Source: a virus | Direction: 5' to 3' (one strand) | Virus record (IMG/VR): IMGVR_UViG_3300021142_000002 | Coordinates: 156,367-220,366 of that record | DNA length: 64,000 nucleotides | Shown: positions 25,674 through 33,728 of the stretch, piece by piece | Numbering within the stretch: the stretch's first letter is position 1 | Layout of the letters: each line of letters begins with the position of its first letter | Position numbers and translations under genes: made by a program | Notes under the pieces: model-generated | Database searches by the model: none | Told to the model about the DNA's origin: nothing | The model's input: the letters and a program-made list of their open reading frames with translations, nothing else

Positions 25674-26163
25674 AGCTTACCTCCAGTAATAGTTTTGTTA
25701 AAGCCATGTAAGTATTTAATGGCTTAAATGACCTTCTTTGAACATAACCTTTATCATCCTTTGGCGTTAGTTCATATAACCTATTAATGAGTTCAGTAGC
25801 TCTTACCCACCCATCAAATAAATCCATTCCATAAAACTTTGAGTCAGGTTTAATATCACTCCATTGATCTAACCTATAAATAGAAGGCTTTCCAATATCC
25901 TTATCTTGAGTAATTCTACCCCCTGGTCTTTTCCATTCTTCTAGAATTCTTTCCAACTCAGCTAACATCGTATGTAGACTATAGCTGGCCGCTTCAATTT
26001 GATAATGATATAAAACTCTTGGTTCTACGTTAAAAGTTTTCTTTTTAAAGAACTCTTTAAATAGAACACAGCTATCAAATAGCATCAGTTGTTCTTTCTT
26101 TATTTTGTATAAAGTTAATTTCCACTTTATAAACAAAATAAAGTATCTAACTTTATTTAACAT
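25666..26163 (-). CDS. Hypothetical protein (165 aa)
   Basis: First gene of the operon, basic N-terminus (KVRYFILFIKWKLTLYKIKK) that may be an amphipathic or weak membrane-binding helix. It begins beside the divergent gene at 26240 across an AT-rich 76-base gap (26164-26239) that should hold the promoters. Unknown function. Confidence 0.6.
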   Translation of the reverse strand: MLNKVRYFILFIKWKLTLYKIKKEQLMLFDSCVLFKEFFKKKTFNVEPRVLYHYQIEAASYSLHTMLAELERILEEWKRPGGRITQDKDIGKPSIYRLDQWSDIKPDSKFYGMDLFDGWVRATELINRLYELTPKDDKGYVQRRSFKPLNTYMALTKLLLEVSYG

Positions 26164-26239
26164 TTTTTTCTCCTAAGAAATGATATTATCTAATAGATAA
26201 TATATACATCTTACTAATTTGAAATACTGGAATTTATTT

Positions 26240-26605
26240 ATGGAAACAAACACTAAAGAAGTTATTAGTTTAGAACCTGATAAGGTCATTGAGTTTGCAC
26301 AGCAAACTCGTATTGAAATGATTACCGATGTAAGCACAGAGGAGCAAAATAAAGTCACTCTGCTTAGAGATTTATCAGCGACTGCATTGACTATTAAACG
26401 CCTTAGCACTGATGATAGAAATGCTGCAGCCGATAGAGATATTGCTGCGGCTATGGTTACAGCCATTTCTAATTTATCAGCTAATCCTTTTCTATCGCAA
26501 AAAGTTATTAGAAGAGATCTAGAAATGCCTGAATTACCTCCTGTAGAGCTCGTACCGGATGAAACTTCTACTACCCTGGCTGATCTAACATTTGAGGATA
26601 TTTAA
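26240..26605 (+). CDS. Hypothetical protein (121 aa), isolated plus-strand gene
   Basis: The start is placed at ATG 26240 (METNTKEVISLEPDKVIEFA) rather than the TTG seven codons earlier. Helical, acidic, soluble; rich in Ala and Asp in the middle, Pro/Glu-rich C-terminus (MPELPPVELVPDE). Size and composition resemble small head or terminase-associated proteins, but no family is recognised. Only plus-strand gene between 21.6 and 32.1 kb; its 3' end overlaps the converging gene by 35 bases. Confidence 0.6.
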   Translation: METNTKEVISLEPDKVIEFAQQTRIEMITDVSTEEQNKVTLLRDLSATALTIKRLSTDDRNAAADRDIAAAMVTAISNLSANPFLSQKVIRRDLEMPELPPVELVPDETSTTLADLTFEDI

Positions 26606-27089
26606 GCTTTAAATCGCGCTGTAGTGAGATTATTTGAATATGACCAATTTCCATTAATAACAGTATAATGGCCCATGGATAATTAAGTAAATCATCTACA
26701 ATTAGATCAGCCACTTTAGGATTAATAATACCATCATCAATATCATGGTGTACTCTATTAAAGGATATGTAAAGATATTTAGCTAAGTCTTTCCATTCTT
26801 CTGATGATAGCCCACTCTGTACGCTAAAATCAGTTGTTAGTTTTATTAACATGTCTATAGCAAGAAACTTATGTTCACTGTTTTTATCTTTTCCATTAGG
26901 TAAAGTATAGCCAGTTTCTTCTAGCACTAACATCAGATCATGTATTCCACCTTTACTGATTTGGACATACTGGCTACTGCCTCTAGCTAAAACCTTTTTA
27001 AAATGTTGGTAAAAGAAATAATAGCTTTCGTCGTGTAAAATGATGTTAGCTAAAATATTTAAAAGCATGTTAATTTGATAATGTTTCAT
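26571..27089 (-). CDS. Hypothetical protein (172 aa)
   Basis: The start is chosen at 27087-27089 (MKHYQINMLLNILANIILHD) because of the GGAGGA ribosome site. Helical soluble protein without recognisable motif. Its last 35 bases are antisense to the end of 26240-26605, so the two transcripts overlap. Confidence 0.6.
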   Translation of the reverse strand: MKHYQINMLLNILANIILHDESYYFFYQHFKKVLARGSSQYVQISKGGIHDLMLVLEETGYTLPNGKDKNSEHKFLAIDMLIKLTTDFSVQSGLSSEEWKDLAKYLYISFNRVHHDIDDGIINPKVADLIVDDLLNYPWAIILLLMEIGHIQIISLQRDLKLKYPQMLDQPG

Positions 27090-27115
27090 AGATTCCTCCA
27101 AAAAAGGGTATTAAT

Positions 27116-27147
27116 ATAGGATAGCATACTAATGTATGCTATCCTAT
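27116..27147 (-). terminator. 14-bp stem, 4-base loop hairpin
   Basis: Stem 27116-27129 with 27134-27147, perfect, between the thioredoxin gene and 26571-27089. It probably ends the operon 32140 to 27153. The following minus-strand sequence has only short T-runs. Confidence 0.6.
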
Positions 27148-27152
27148 TATTT

Positions 27153-27470
27153 CTAAAGTTTGTTAATAAATTTAAGAAAATCTTGCTTAGTCGCTACACC
27201 TATTTTAGTATCTTGTACCAAACCATCTTTAAAAGCTAAAGTAGTTGGTAGACTCCTAACACTATAGCTATTAGCAAAGGTAGCATTCTCATCAATATCC
27301 ATTTTATAAATAGTTAATTTTCCTTCCTTTTCTTCTGCTATCTCATTTAATGTTTGAGAAAAACTCTTACAGGCACTACACCACGGTGCTGTAAAGAAGA
27401 CTAAAATTAAACCATCACTTCCTAATACTTTTCTATCAGTTTCACCATCATTGATATACTCAATAGACAC
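27153..27470 (-). CDS. Thioredoxin-like protein
   Basis: A 105-residue thioredoxin-fold protein, likely a cytosolic thiol-disulfide reductant (for ribonucleotide reductase or as a polymerase cofactor). The motif APWCSACKSF holds a C-x-x-C pair (CSAC instead of CGPC), and SVRSLPTTLAF holds the cis-proline. The start is the GTG at 27468-27470, nine bases after AAGGAG; the GTG three codons earlier would overlap that ribosome site. The first codons overlap the end of the SLOG gene. Confidence 0.85.
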   Translation of the reverse strand: MSIEYINDGETDRKVLGSDGLILVFFTAPWCSACKSFSQTLNEIAEEKEGKLTIYKMDIDENATFANSYSVRSLPTTLAFKDGLVQDTKIGVATKQDFLKFINKL

Positions 27471-27867
27471 AGGGTACACTCCTTCTTATTGTTCCTTTAA
27501 AGTTATCATCATTAATCATTTTAGGTTTAAAGTTATGCACATAAATAGGTAAACCTTTACGCTTAGCTATGTTAATCATACTCTCTGAGCCTTTAGATCG
27601 TCCATCCCAGATCACAATCACCTGATCAGCAAAGTTAGCCATTCTATCGTTTCTTATATAGCCAGCTCTTTTACCATGTTTTTCCCAGTCTGCAGGAAAT
27701 CTTTGAATAGGTATCCAGTTTAATGTAGCCCATTGCTCACCTAATTTATCAGCCCCATTAGCTGTACCAGAAATGACCTCAGTCACATTAAACCCTGAAT
27801 TTCTAATAGCATTTTCAATATGTTTAATATCATCACAACTTCTACTACCGGCAATAATGGTCTTCAT
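27460..27867 (-). CDS. SLOG-fold protein, YspA/DUF2493-like
   Basis: A 135-residue protein with a Rossmann-type nucleotide-binding fold of the cpYpsA/YspA SLOG family. N-terminal MKTIIAGSRSCDD, then VISGTANGADKLGEQWA (the G-GAD motif), FPADWEKHGKRAGYIRNDRM and VIVIWDGRSKGSESMI. Such proteins are thought to bind nucleotides or their derivatives, and are common in phages; substrate unknown. The start at 27865-27867 is coupled to the stop of the upstream gene (ATGA). Confidence 0.8.
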   Translation of the reverse strand: MKTIIAGSRSCDDIKHIENAIRNSGFNVTEVISGTANGADKLGEQWATLNWIPIQRFPADWEKHGKRAGYIRNDRMANFADQVIVIWDGRSKGSESMINIAKRKGLPIYVHNFKPKMINDDNFKGTIRRSVPCVY

Positions 27868-28190
27868 GCAACACTCCATTCTATTAAGTATAATTTAGTA
27901 TTTTCTTTTACATTAAAAAAGTAAACAACATTGCCAAATACCTTACTTTCTTTAAACCATTGTTTAGTATTATAATCAAAGGTTAAAAAGTGTTTTGATC
28001 CATCACTTAAAATAACATTATACTCACCTGATTGCTGTGGTAATTTAAACCCATGTCTTTCTACATAGCTAGATTTCTTACTAGCGACTTGTATTTCAAA
28101 CCATCGCCTATCTCTTATTAAAGTATTAAAGTCTTTATCAGAAAGTCTATTAACAAAATAAGATAATATCTTAAGTAGGGTTATTTGCAT
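27864..28190 (-). CDS. Hypothetical protein (108 aa)
   Basis: Small soluble protein with beta-rich C-terminal half (GSKHFLTFDYNTKQWFKESK). It overlaps both neighbours (20 and 4 bases). No family recognised. Confidence 0.6.
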   Translation of the reverse strand: MQITLLKILSYFVNRLSDKDFNTLIRDRRWFEIQVASKKSSYVERHGFKLPQQSGEYNVILSDGSKHFLTFDYNTKQWFKESKVFGNVVYFFNVKENTKLYLIEWSVA

Positions 28191-28887
28191 CAGTCGTTTC
28201 CTGTTTAATAGGTAATTTAAATGACATATCTCCCAGTGGCATTATTTCTAAATCAAACATAATGTTAAAAGCTCTTTTTATTAACTTAATACTTTCATTA
28301 TCATACCTTTTATCTACATGTTCTTTAACTGTTTTATAAGGTATAATACAGCCAACGTTAGGCATTCTAAAATGCTTAAATAACTCTTGATGGTATTGAA
28401 ACCATTCATCAAAGTCATAAAGCATAAACTTATCAAAAGTCTTTTTAATAAACTCTGGCTTTAAGTCTTTAGAGTGTAAATGAACATGATATAATGTTTT
28501 AATATCCCAAATGTATTTTAAACCACTAAATAGCTCTAATAGATCTTCTTTAGGCAAAACATAGGGATAGGTATTAATAGTGATAACAAAATCAATGGCT
28601 TCAGGATGAGTAGGATTAGCTTTAGACATGGCAACCCTATCTCGGATAATATCAACAATGTTTGTTTTTTTACTCGACTTTAAAATAGATAGATCCCTAG
28701 ACTCATATCTTTCTTTAACTTTATCATCATCTATTGCTGGATGTAGTAAAGATAAATAATTATGATTTCTTTCTAAGTAATCAGCTTTAGCCAGTGGTAT
28801 AGCCCAATCTGGATTAATATCTATAACTGTAGAAAAGTAAGTGTCAAATAAACAATCAATATTAATCAATAGTTTACATTCTTCCAT
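28171..28887 (-). CDS. Hypothetical protein (238 aa)
   Basis: Soluble protein starting with an acidic beta strand (LLINIDCLFDTYFST). The IDCLFDT segment resembles the first motif of HAD-like phosphatases (D-x-D-x-T), but the expected spacing is not met and I do not assign that family. It follows the endolysin gene in the operon after a 4-base gap. Confidence 0.6.
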   Translation of the reverse strand: MEECKLLINIDCLFDTYFSTVIDINPDWAIPLAKADYLERNHNYLSLLHPAIDDDKVKERYESRDLSILKSSKKTNIVDIIRDRVAMSKANPTHPEAIDFVITINTYPYVLPKEDLLELFSGLKYIWDIKTLYHVHLHSKDLKPEFIKKTFDKFMLYDFDEWFQYHQELFKHFRMPNVGCIIPYKTVKEHVDKRYDNESIKLIKRAFNIMFDLEIMPLGDMSFKLPIKQETTDANNPT

Positions 28888-28891
28888 AAGG

Positions 28892-29698
28892 TTACTTCAT
28901 TAAACAATGATAAACTTTATTAAAGTTAGCAATTCTCATGTCAACATTATTTTCACCCCCATTAGTGATCTTAGTAACTTCTTTAATAACGGCAATAGTG
29001 CTGCCTTTATCACAGACCTTCCATAAGTCTTCTTTATCAAAAAAGAAACCAGCCGCTTCTAACGGATACTTAGTGGCTACTAAGTCAGGATTAGCTACTA
29101 AGTTTACACCTAGTTTTTTACCTAATAATTCATACCAATGTTTAAAGGTTAATTGAATGTCGCCCCTACCACGGTATTTATAACCATCACCGCTGGATAC
29201 GTCGCCATTACCATACTTGTTAGCATAAACTAAATTAGCGATGGCTTGTGGCTTATGAGCATATTTGTTAGCTACTTCTAATGTATGAAAATAATGAGGA
29301 AAGATCTTCATTAATCCTTCAGCACTGTAATTAAGATTCTCCACACAACAAGAAAAGTTTCCAGTTTCTTCCATACATTGAGATAAGAAATGACTGACTC
29401 TAATATTAGTCATTACATTATCTTTAAAGATATTAGGTAAAGCTTCTAATACTCTATCAGGTACTACACCTTTTAATTTAGTTAAATCTACTTTATCATT
29501 ACCCACTTTATTTTCCTCTGATATTAATTTAAGCCATTGTTCATTGCTAACAATGCCATCTTGTTTATAGCCATTTTCTTTTTGCCACTGTATTACTAAA
29601 CGTTGTGTTACACCACCAAAATAACCAGAAGGTGCAATACCTAATAGTTTTTGCAGTCTAACAATATCTGCCCCATTATTGCCTTTCTTTAATTCCAT
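28892..29698 (-). CDS. Endolysin: peptidoglycan-binding plus GH19 domain
   Basis: A 268-residue lysis enzyme. Residues about 1-60 form a peptidoglycan-binding type 1 domain (KGNNGADIVRLQKLLGI, then GYFGGVTQRLVIQWQKENGY). The rest is a GH19 (chitinase/lysozyme-like) domain with SQCMEETGNFSCCVENLNYS, where the catalytic Glu is expected, and GDGYKYRGRGDIQLTFKHWY. It would cleave the glycan strands of the host cell wall. No signal peptide, so a holin or other release route is needed; candidate small membrane proteins are at 3234-3515 and 36867-40128. AGGAG-like ribosome site upstream of the ATG at 29698. Confidence 0.9.
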   Translation of the reverse strand: MELKKGNNGADIVRLQKLLGIAPSGYFGGVTQRLVIQWQKENGYKQDGIVSNEQWLKLISEENKVGNDKVDLTKLKGVVPDRVLEALPNIFKDNVMTNIRVSHFLSQCMEETGNFSCCVENLNYSAEGLMKIFPHYFHTLEVANKYAHKPQAIANLVYANKYGNGDVSSGDGYKYRGRGDIQLTFKHWYELLGKKLGVNLVANPDLVATKYPLEAAGFFFDKEDLWKVCDKGSTIAVIKEVTKITNGGENNVDMRIANFNKVYHCLMK

Positions 29699-29707
29699 TT
29701 TATTCTC

Positions 29708-30373
29708 CTAAACGTTAGAGTCTAAATGCATTCCTAATAATAAAGCTTTTAAAGTTTCTGTACTCGTTGGTCTAGAATTTAATTCTTCTAAATTCTTTAA
29801 ACTGACTTCACCCGTATCTAGAGTTGATCGTTTATATTCTCTAAAGGCTAATTCATTGCCACCTCGAATATTAATCAATTCTTGAATACCTCGTTTTAAT
29901 CCCATAGACTCTAAGTTCATAATTTCAGGTAGTGATAGGCGACTGGATTTACTAGCACCTGCTGGCTGTCCCGTTAATGCATCTACAAAGGCACTACTTT
30001 CTACCACAGACTTACCCTTACTAACATGTTGAGATTGTCTTCTACAGGGTAAATCTAATATTAGATACTTTTCAGGCGTTAAATACTTTACACCTGTTAC
30101 TGGGTCAATCATCCATAATTGTTGAAATAAATCTAATCCTAATTCATCCGCTACCTTTAATGCATTGTTAACAGGTACATCTTTAGCTGATATATTGGCA
30201 GAGTAATATGGCAATACAATTTCTTCATCAGCTAATTTATCCATTAACTCACCAAAGGCTTCATCAGACAGTGAGTTAAAATGTGTTTTATACATTTGAG
30301 TATTTTTATTGCCTGGGAGTAGTTTTTCTATTAAACCTAAAAACCACTCAGTCAGTTCTTTTCGATTACTCAT
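29708..30373 (-). CDS. RNA polymerase beta subunit, C-terminal part (separate gene)
   Basis: A 221-residue protein that matches the C-terminal segment of beta, which is missing from the 5848-11481 gene. DPVTGVKYLTPEKYLILDLP is the counterpart of [20 protein letters not shown], and the following CRRQSQHVSKGKS takes the place of HLVDDKMHARSTG. After ALTGQPAGASKSSRLSLPEI comes a helical tail ending with TSTETLKALLLGM (bacterial PESFNVLLKEL). The start is at 30371-30373 (MSNRKELTEWFLG), coupled by ATGA to the upstream gene. Recognition is by motif order, not by a database search. Beta is thus split into two genes 18 kb apart on the same strand. Confidence 0.72.
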   Translation of the reverse strand: MSNRKELTEWFLGLIEKLLPGNKNTQMYKTHFNSLSDEAFGELMDKLADEEIVLPYYSANISAKDVPVNNALKVADELGLDLFQQLWMIDPVTGVKYLTPEKYLILDLPCRRQSQHVSKGKSVVESSAFVDALTGQPAGASKSSRLSLPEIMNLESMGLKRGIQELINIRGGNELAFREYKRSTLDTGEVSLKNLEELNSRPTSTETLKALLLGMHLDSNV

Positions 30374-30672
30374 GATAACATTCCTGTATCCGCTAGTAAA
30401 TAAATCCAATTACTTTCAAAGGCTTGAATATAGGCTTCAATACTTTCAGCCTCACATAACCAGCATCTAATTTCGGTTGTATTTTCAATATGAATTAAAT
30501 GCTTTCGCCAAAAGTTATTAATGTATTTAATTTGCTCTCTTGCCGTTAATCCATCCATGGTGACTTCTCTGCCACCTGCATCACGGTCTAGCAATGCATT
30601 AAAATTAACAGCAGCTTCCAGCCCCATTACCTTATTAATAACAAGGTAACTCTCTTCAACAATGTCATTCAT
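30370..30672 (-). CDS. Hypothetical protein (100 aa)
   Basis: Small soluble protein, Trp- and Glu-rich in the C-terminal half (CWLCEAESIEAYIQAFESNW). Located between the RecA-like gene and the beta C-terminal gene and overlapping the latter by four bases. No family recognised. Confidence 0.6.
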   Translation of the reverse strand: MNDIVEESYLVINKVMGLEAAVNFNALLDRDAGGREVTMDGLTAREQIKYINNFWRKHLIHIENTTEIRCWLCEAESIEAYIQAFESNWIYLLADTGMLS

Positions 30673-30679
30673 AAAATAC

Positions 30680-32140
30680 CTAGCTATTAAGTTTATGTTT
30701 AAATTCTTTTTTATAAGTTACTTTATCATCATTTAACCAATAGGGATGATATAAACCTTTTCTCATTCTAAGAAGATCTAAAGTCGTTAATTGAGGTAAT
30801 TCAAATTGTTCATACTCTTTAAACGTCCACCATGACCGAGTATTTAAAAGTATGGACCAATCATAGCCTAATGATTTTAGATCAGTGTAGAGCTCTTGAG
30901 GCGTACACATGAGGTCATCTGGAAGAGTAGCCCACAATTCTTTAATTTGTAACATCTCAGAAGTAATCTCTAATGCTCTTTGCAAGAATGCATTACTATC
31001 AATAATGTTTCTAACAGTTGTTCTTTGTATTTTTACATCAGGTAATAAAGATAATGAATAACTAGTGTTATTACCTTCAAATCCAAAACGACCACTTTCT
31101 TTAATATAATGGAACATAGAAAGATGAGGCAGTACACCTTCTCTTTGCGATAGAATTAAATCAACTACAGCACCTGATGGACCACCTTTATTACGTGTTA
31201 GTTTTAGGGTAACAATCGTTAAATCAGTACAATCAGGTAGTCTATCGGATTCAATAGCAGGATAGAGTACGCCTGTGCCATAATCTTTATTGTTAAGCAT
31301 ATTGGCATTAAAGATTTCATACAATGCATTATTAATAAATTCAAAGGCTTTAGTAGTACCCGTTACTTTACTACCTTTTTTAGCAAACATGAGTTTATGC
31401 TTTTTGGGAGCCATCATGCCCATTTCAAATTCATCGCCTACATGGGCTGTCATCAAAAAATGCATGGATGCATTAGCGGCCATATTAGGCAACTGAGTAA
31501 TCAATTGCTTTTTAGCTCCGCCTTGTCTCATCCATAAAATGTTCATGCCACTGTCACCAATACTGTTTTTATCAACAATACTTTCTTCATTATTGGTTAC
31601 TTTTAATTCTGATAATGAATCAATAACGGATATAGTCGGTGGAATGACTAAGATAGGTTTATGTTCTGGTGTGAAAAAAGGTGTAGTTAATTTAGTTATT
31701 TTTTTATCTTTTTTAGCTTCAGCAATTTCTAATATCTTATCAAAGTATACGTCACCTAACTCTTCAGCACTGCTCGTTATTTTTACTTTAATGTTTTCTA
31801 TATCACTGTATTGGTCAGAGTGATCTATTTTAGATAAATTAGGTAATCGTTTACAGAAAGTATTAACCCTATCATAATTAGAAGATACTTCACTATCATA
31901 GATGCTCGTACCCATGGGGGTAATTCTATCAGTAGCCACCAATGCAATGTGGTAGATAATACTGGTTTTACCTGCATTACCAGGACCTACTACCGATAAA
32001 ATATGAGGCATACCGCCTGATAAAATAGATTGTCCATACTCACCAAAGTGATAAGTTCCTGTGGGTATATCTAGCATACTACCGCAGTTATAAGCAGGTC
32101 TAAAGGGTGGTATTGAAGATAAAGAAGATAAAAAGTTCAT
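30680..32140 (-). CDS. RecA/UvsX-like ATPase
   Basis: A 486-residue P-loop ATPase of the RecA superfamily, a likely strand-exchange protein for recombination-dependent replication and repair. Walker A is at residues 52-60 (GPGNAGKTS), followed by the SIYDSEVSSNYDR segment where UvsX and RecA have their D-x-E element. Walker B-like ISVIDSLSEL lies around residue 170. Then come MTAHVGDEFEMG and GTTKAFEFINNALYE. The C-terminal 150 residues are not typical of RecA. A replicative helicase of the DnaB type has a similar core and is the main alternative. First gene of the operon 32140 to 27153. The SbcC/Rad50-like protein at 40138 is a natural partner. Confidence 0.7.
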   Translation of the reverse strand: MNFLSSLSSIPPFRPAYNCGSMLDIPTGTYHFGEYGQSILSGGMPHILSVVGPGNAGKTSIIYHIALVATDRITPMGTSIYDSEVSSNYDRVNTFCKRLPNLSKIDHSDQYSDIENIKVKITSSAEELGDVYFDKILEIAEAKKDKKITKLTTPFFTPEHKPILVIPPTISVIDSLSELKVTNNEESIVDKNSIGDSGMNILWMRQGGAKKQLITQLPNMAANASMHFLMTAHVGDEFEMGMMAPKKHKLMFAKKGSKVTGTTKAFEFINNALYEIFNANMLNNKDYGTGVLYPAIESDRLPDCTDLTIVTLKLTRNKGGPSGAVVDLILSQREGVLPHLSMFHYIKESGRFGFEGNNTSYSLSLLPDVKIQRTTVRNIIDSNAFLQRALEITSEMLQIKELWATLPDDLMCTPQELYTDLKSLGYDWSILLNTRSWWTFKEYEQFELPQLTTLDLLRMRKGLYHPYWLNDDKVTYKKEFKHKLNS

Positions 32141-32233
32141 AACAAAAATGCTCCAAAGTGTTATACTGTGTAAGGTAGTTCTTCGTATAAAATAAAGGCT
32201 ACCAATAATTTTTAAACTCTATGGGCACAAGCT

Positions 32234-33049
32234 ATGTTATTAAGTGATTTAATGGAAAATCAAGAGCATCAAGTAATCCCAGGCAATGAAGCTATTTTAG
32301 ACTTAAAAGCTTTTAATAACTTCTTTGGTGGTTTTATAGATAGCTTAACTAAAGTATTTGATGCAAAAAGATTGATCCCTTTAATGCAAGGGAAAACCGA
32401 CGTATATGATGCGGTAAAGAATATTGAAAAATGTACAGTATTTGATTTAGAGCACTTTATTGTACCTACACCGGAATATGTTGTTGGTTTAATAGTACCT
32501 TATTTAACTGTATTAGAAGAAGTAACTACAGAATTACTGACAATTGATGATAGACTATTAACCCATTTAGAACAATGGGCTGGTAACATGATTACTGATA
32601 AAGAGTATGTTAATAAGGTATGGATTAACATGCCTGAGAAATCTAACATTGTTGAAGTTAATAGTGATAAATTGCATAAGTACTTTAGTGATGCAGCAGG
32701 TGATGGCTTAAACGGTCAATTATTTATTAATGTCTATAAAGATGCTAAAGGCTTAAAAGAAGCCGATGTCATGTTGGAAAAGTTAGTAGCCTTATCGTGC
32801 AGAGCATTAAATGGAAAGTTAATTGAAAGGGCCAACTCAGTGGCTAAAATGATCCATAGACTCTCTAATGATAATAGAGTAGATTCAGCACTATCTCAAG
32901 TCACTGCTGATAAATTAAAACCTATTACTGAATTGACTATTCAAGCGGCTAGAGAATTAGAACTATTAGCTATTTGTTTATTTCAAATCAGAACAGTAAG
33001 TTACGCATATAACGAAACATTGACTAAAATTAATGTGCAAATGAAATAA
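32234..33049 (+). CDS. Hypothetical protein (271 aa), possible virion protein
   Basis: Single plus-strand gene, divergent from the RecA-like gene across 93 bases (32141-32233) that should hold both promoters. Helical soluble protein with no recognised motif; helical, Leu-rich composition is like internal virion proteins of jumbo phages, but this is weak. Confidence 0.65.
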   Translation: MLLSDLMENQEHQVIPGNEAILDLKAFNNFFGGFIDSLTKVFDAKRLIPLMQGKTDVYDAVKNIEKCTVFDLEHFIVPTPEYVVGLIVPYLTVLEEVTTELLTIDDRLLTHLEQWAGNMITDKEYVNKVWINMPEKSNIVEVNSDKLHKYFSDAAGDGLNGQLFINVYKDAKGLKEADVMLEKLVALSCRALNGKLIERANSVAKMIHRLSNDNRVDSALSQVTADKLKPITELTIQAARELELLAICLFQIRTVSYAYNETLTKINVQMK

Positions 33050-33071
33050 AAAAAAAAGAAAAGATTGATAC

Positions 33072-33107
33072 ATAGAGTAGTCAGAGCATATGCTCTGACT
33101 ACTCTAT
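33072..33107. terminator. 36-bp perfect palindrome between convergent genes
   Basis: Perfect 36-base inverted repeat between 32234-33049 (+) and 33158-33613 (-). On the minus strand it is followed within a few bases by a T-run (TTTCTTTTTTTT), on the plus side by TTTGTT only. Probably a bidirectional terminator, stronger for the minus strand. Confidence 0.7.
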
Positions 33108-33110
33108 TTG

Positions 33111-33142
33111 TTAAATGCTATCCCCCCCCCCATAGCATTTAA
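33111..33142. other. 11-bp hairpin with a homopolymer C10/G10 loop
   Basis: Perfect stem 33111-33121/33132-33142 enclosing exactly ten Cs (ten Gs in the minus-strand RNA) at 33122-33131. It lies in the 3' untranslated part of the 33158-33613 transcript, just before the palindrome at 33072-33107. Confidence 0.7.
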
Positions 33143-33157
33143 ATTGATTTGTAAGGG

Positions 33158-33613
33158 TTAATATATCCATTCTATTAAATTTTCCTCACTGACCTCAAAA
33201 CCTACTTCCCGATCTCCTTCTTTCCAGAGGTTGGTTAAGACCTCCTTACCGCCATTTGGATGCTCAAGTGTTAATTCCGTTACTTGACGTTTTCCGTCAT
33301 CAATGAAAATATTACTTACAACCTTTAAAATGTTGTAGGTAATTCCAGCATTAACACTATCCCGAAGATCCATTATTAGATCCCCAGGTTTAAAGTTACT
33401 TTCGTTCATTACATTGTCGTAATCAACGAATGAATTCTGGAACTGATCCTCCCCCCCCGTATTTGTAATGAAAAGAGTTTTTGTTAAAATCTTTTCATTG
33501 TTCCCCTCGCCCGTGAACATATGGATACAGCCAATGACCGCGTTATCGGATCCAGCATAGTACCCCTTCTCAGAAAAAGGAAATAATTCTGTTTTGATTT
33601 TTATATATTTCAT
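33158..33613 (-). CDS. Hypothetical acidic protein sharing the duplicated leader
   Basis: A 151-residue acidic protein, unknown family, mostly beta-type by pattern (KYIKIKTELFPFSEKGYYAG... FKPGDLIMDLRDS). It is preceded by almost the same 100 bases as 2543-3049, though the proteins are not similar. The coding region has long G or C runs (G8 around 33450-33460) and several stems, for instance AATGAAAAG/CTTTTCATT (around 33465-33500), ATTAC/GTAAT nested in TTCGTT/AACGAA (around 33401-33430) and TGACG/CGTCA (around 33286-33300), but is less extreme than the other gene. Stand-alone gene with its own leader and terminator, as an acquired gene would be. Confidence 0.75.
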   Translation of the reverse strand: MKYIKIKTELFPFSEKGYYAGSDNAVIGCIHMFTGEGNNEKILTKTLFITNTGGEDQFQNSFVDYDNVMNESNFKPGDLIMDLRDSVNAGITYNILKVVSNIFIDDGKRQVTELTLEHPNGGKEVLTNLWKEGDREVGFEVSEENLIEWIY

Positions 33614-33712
33614 ATCAAATCTCCTGCCTCTATGAGGACTTTAAAAGTTATAGTAAGTTGGATTACTTATATAAGTTAATCCATTAAAATAATATATACA
33701 TGAAATTTTTTT
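33614..33712 (-). promoter_or_regulatory. Duplicated leader/promoter region, copy 2
   Basis: Counterpart of 3050-3149; identical through the start codon except one T less in the T-run. Beyond it the sequences diverge, so the repeat unit is only the leader. Confidence 0.7.
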
Positions 33713-33728
33713 TGAATTGACATAAATA

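Noticed and set aside
28171-28887. HAD-type phosphatase from IDCLFDT near the N-terminus
   Set aside because: Only this short resemblance; spacing and later motifs of the family are not there.
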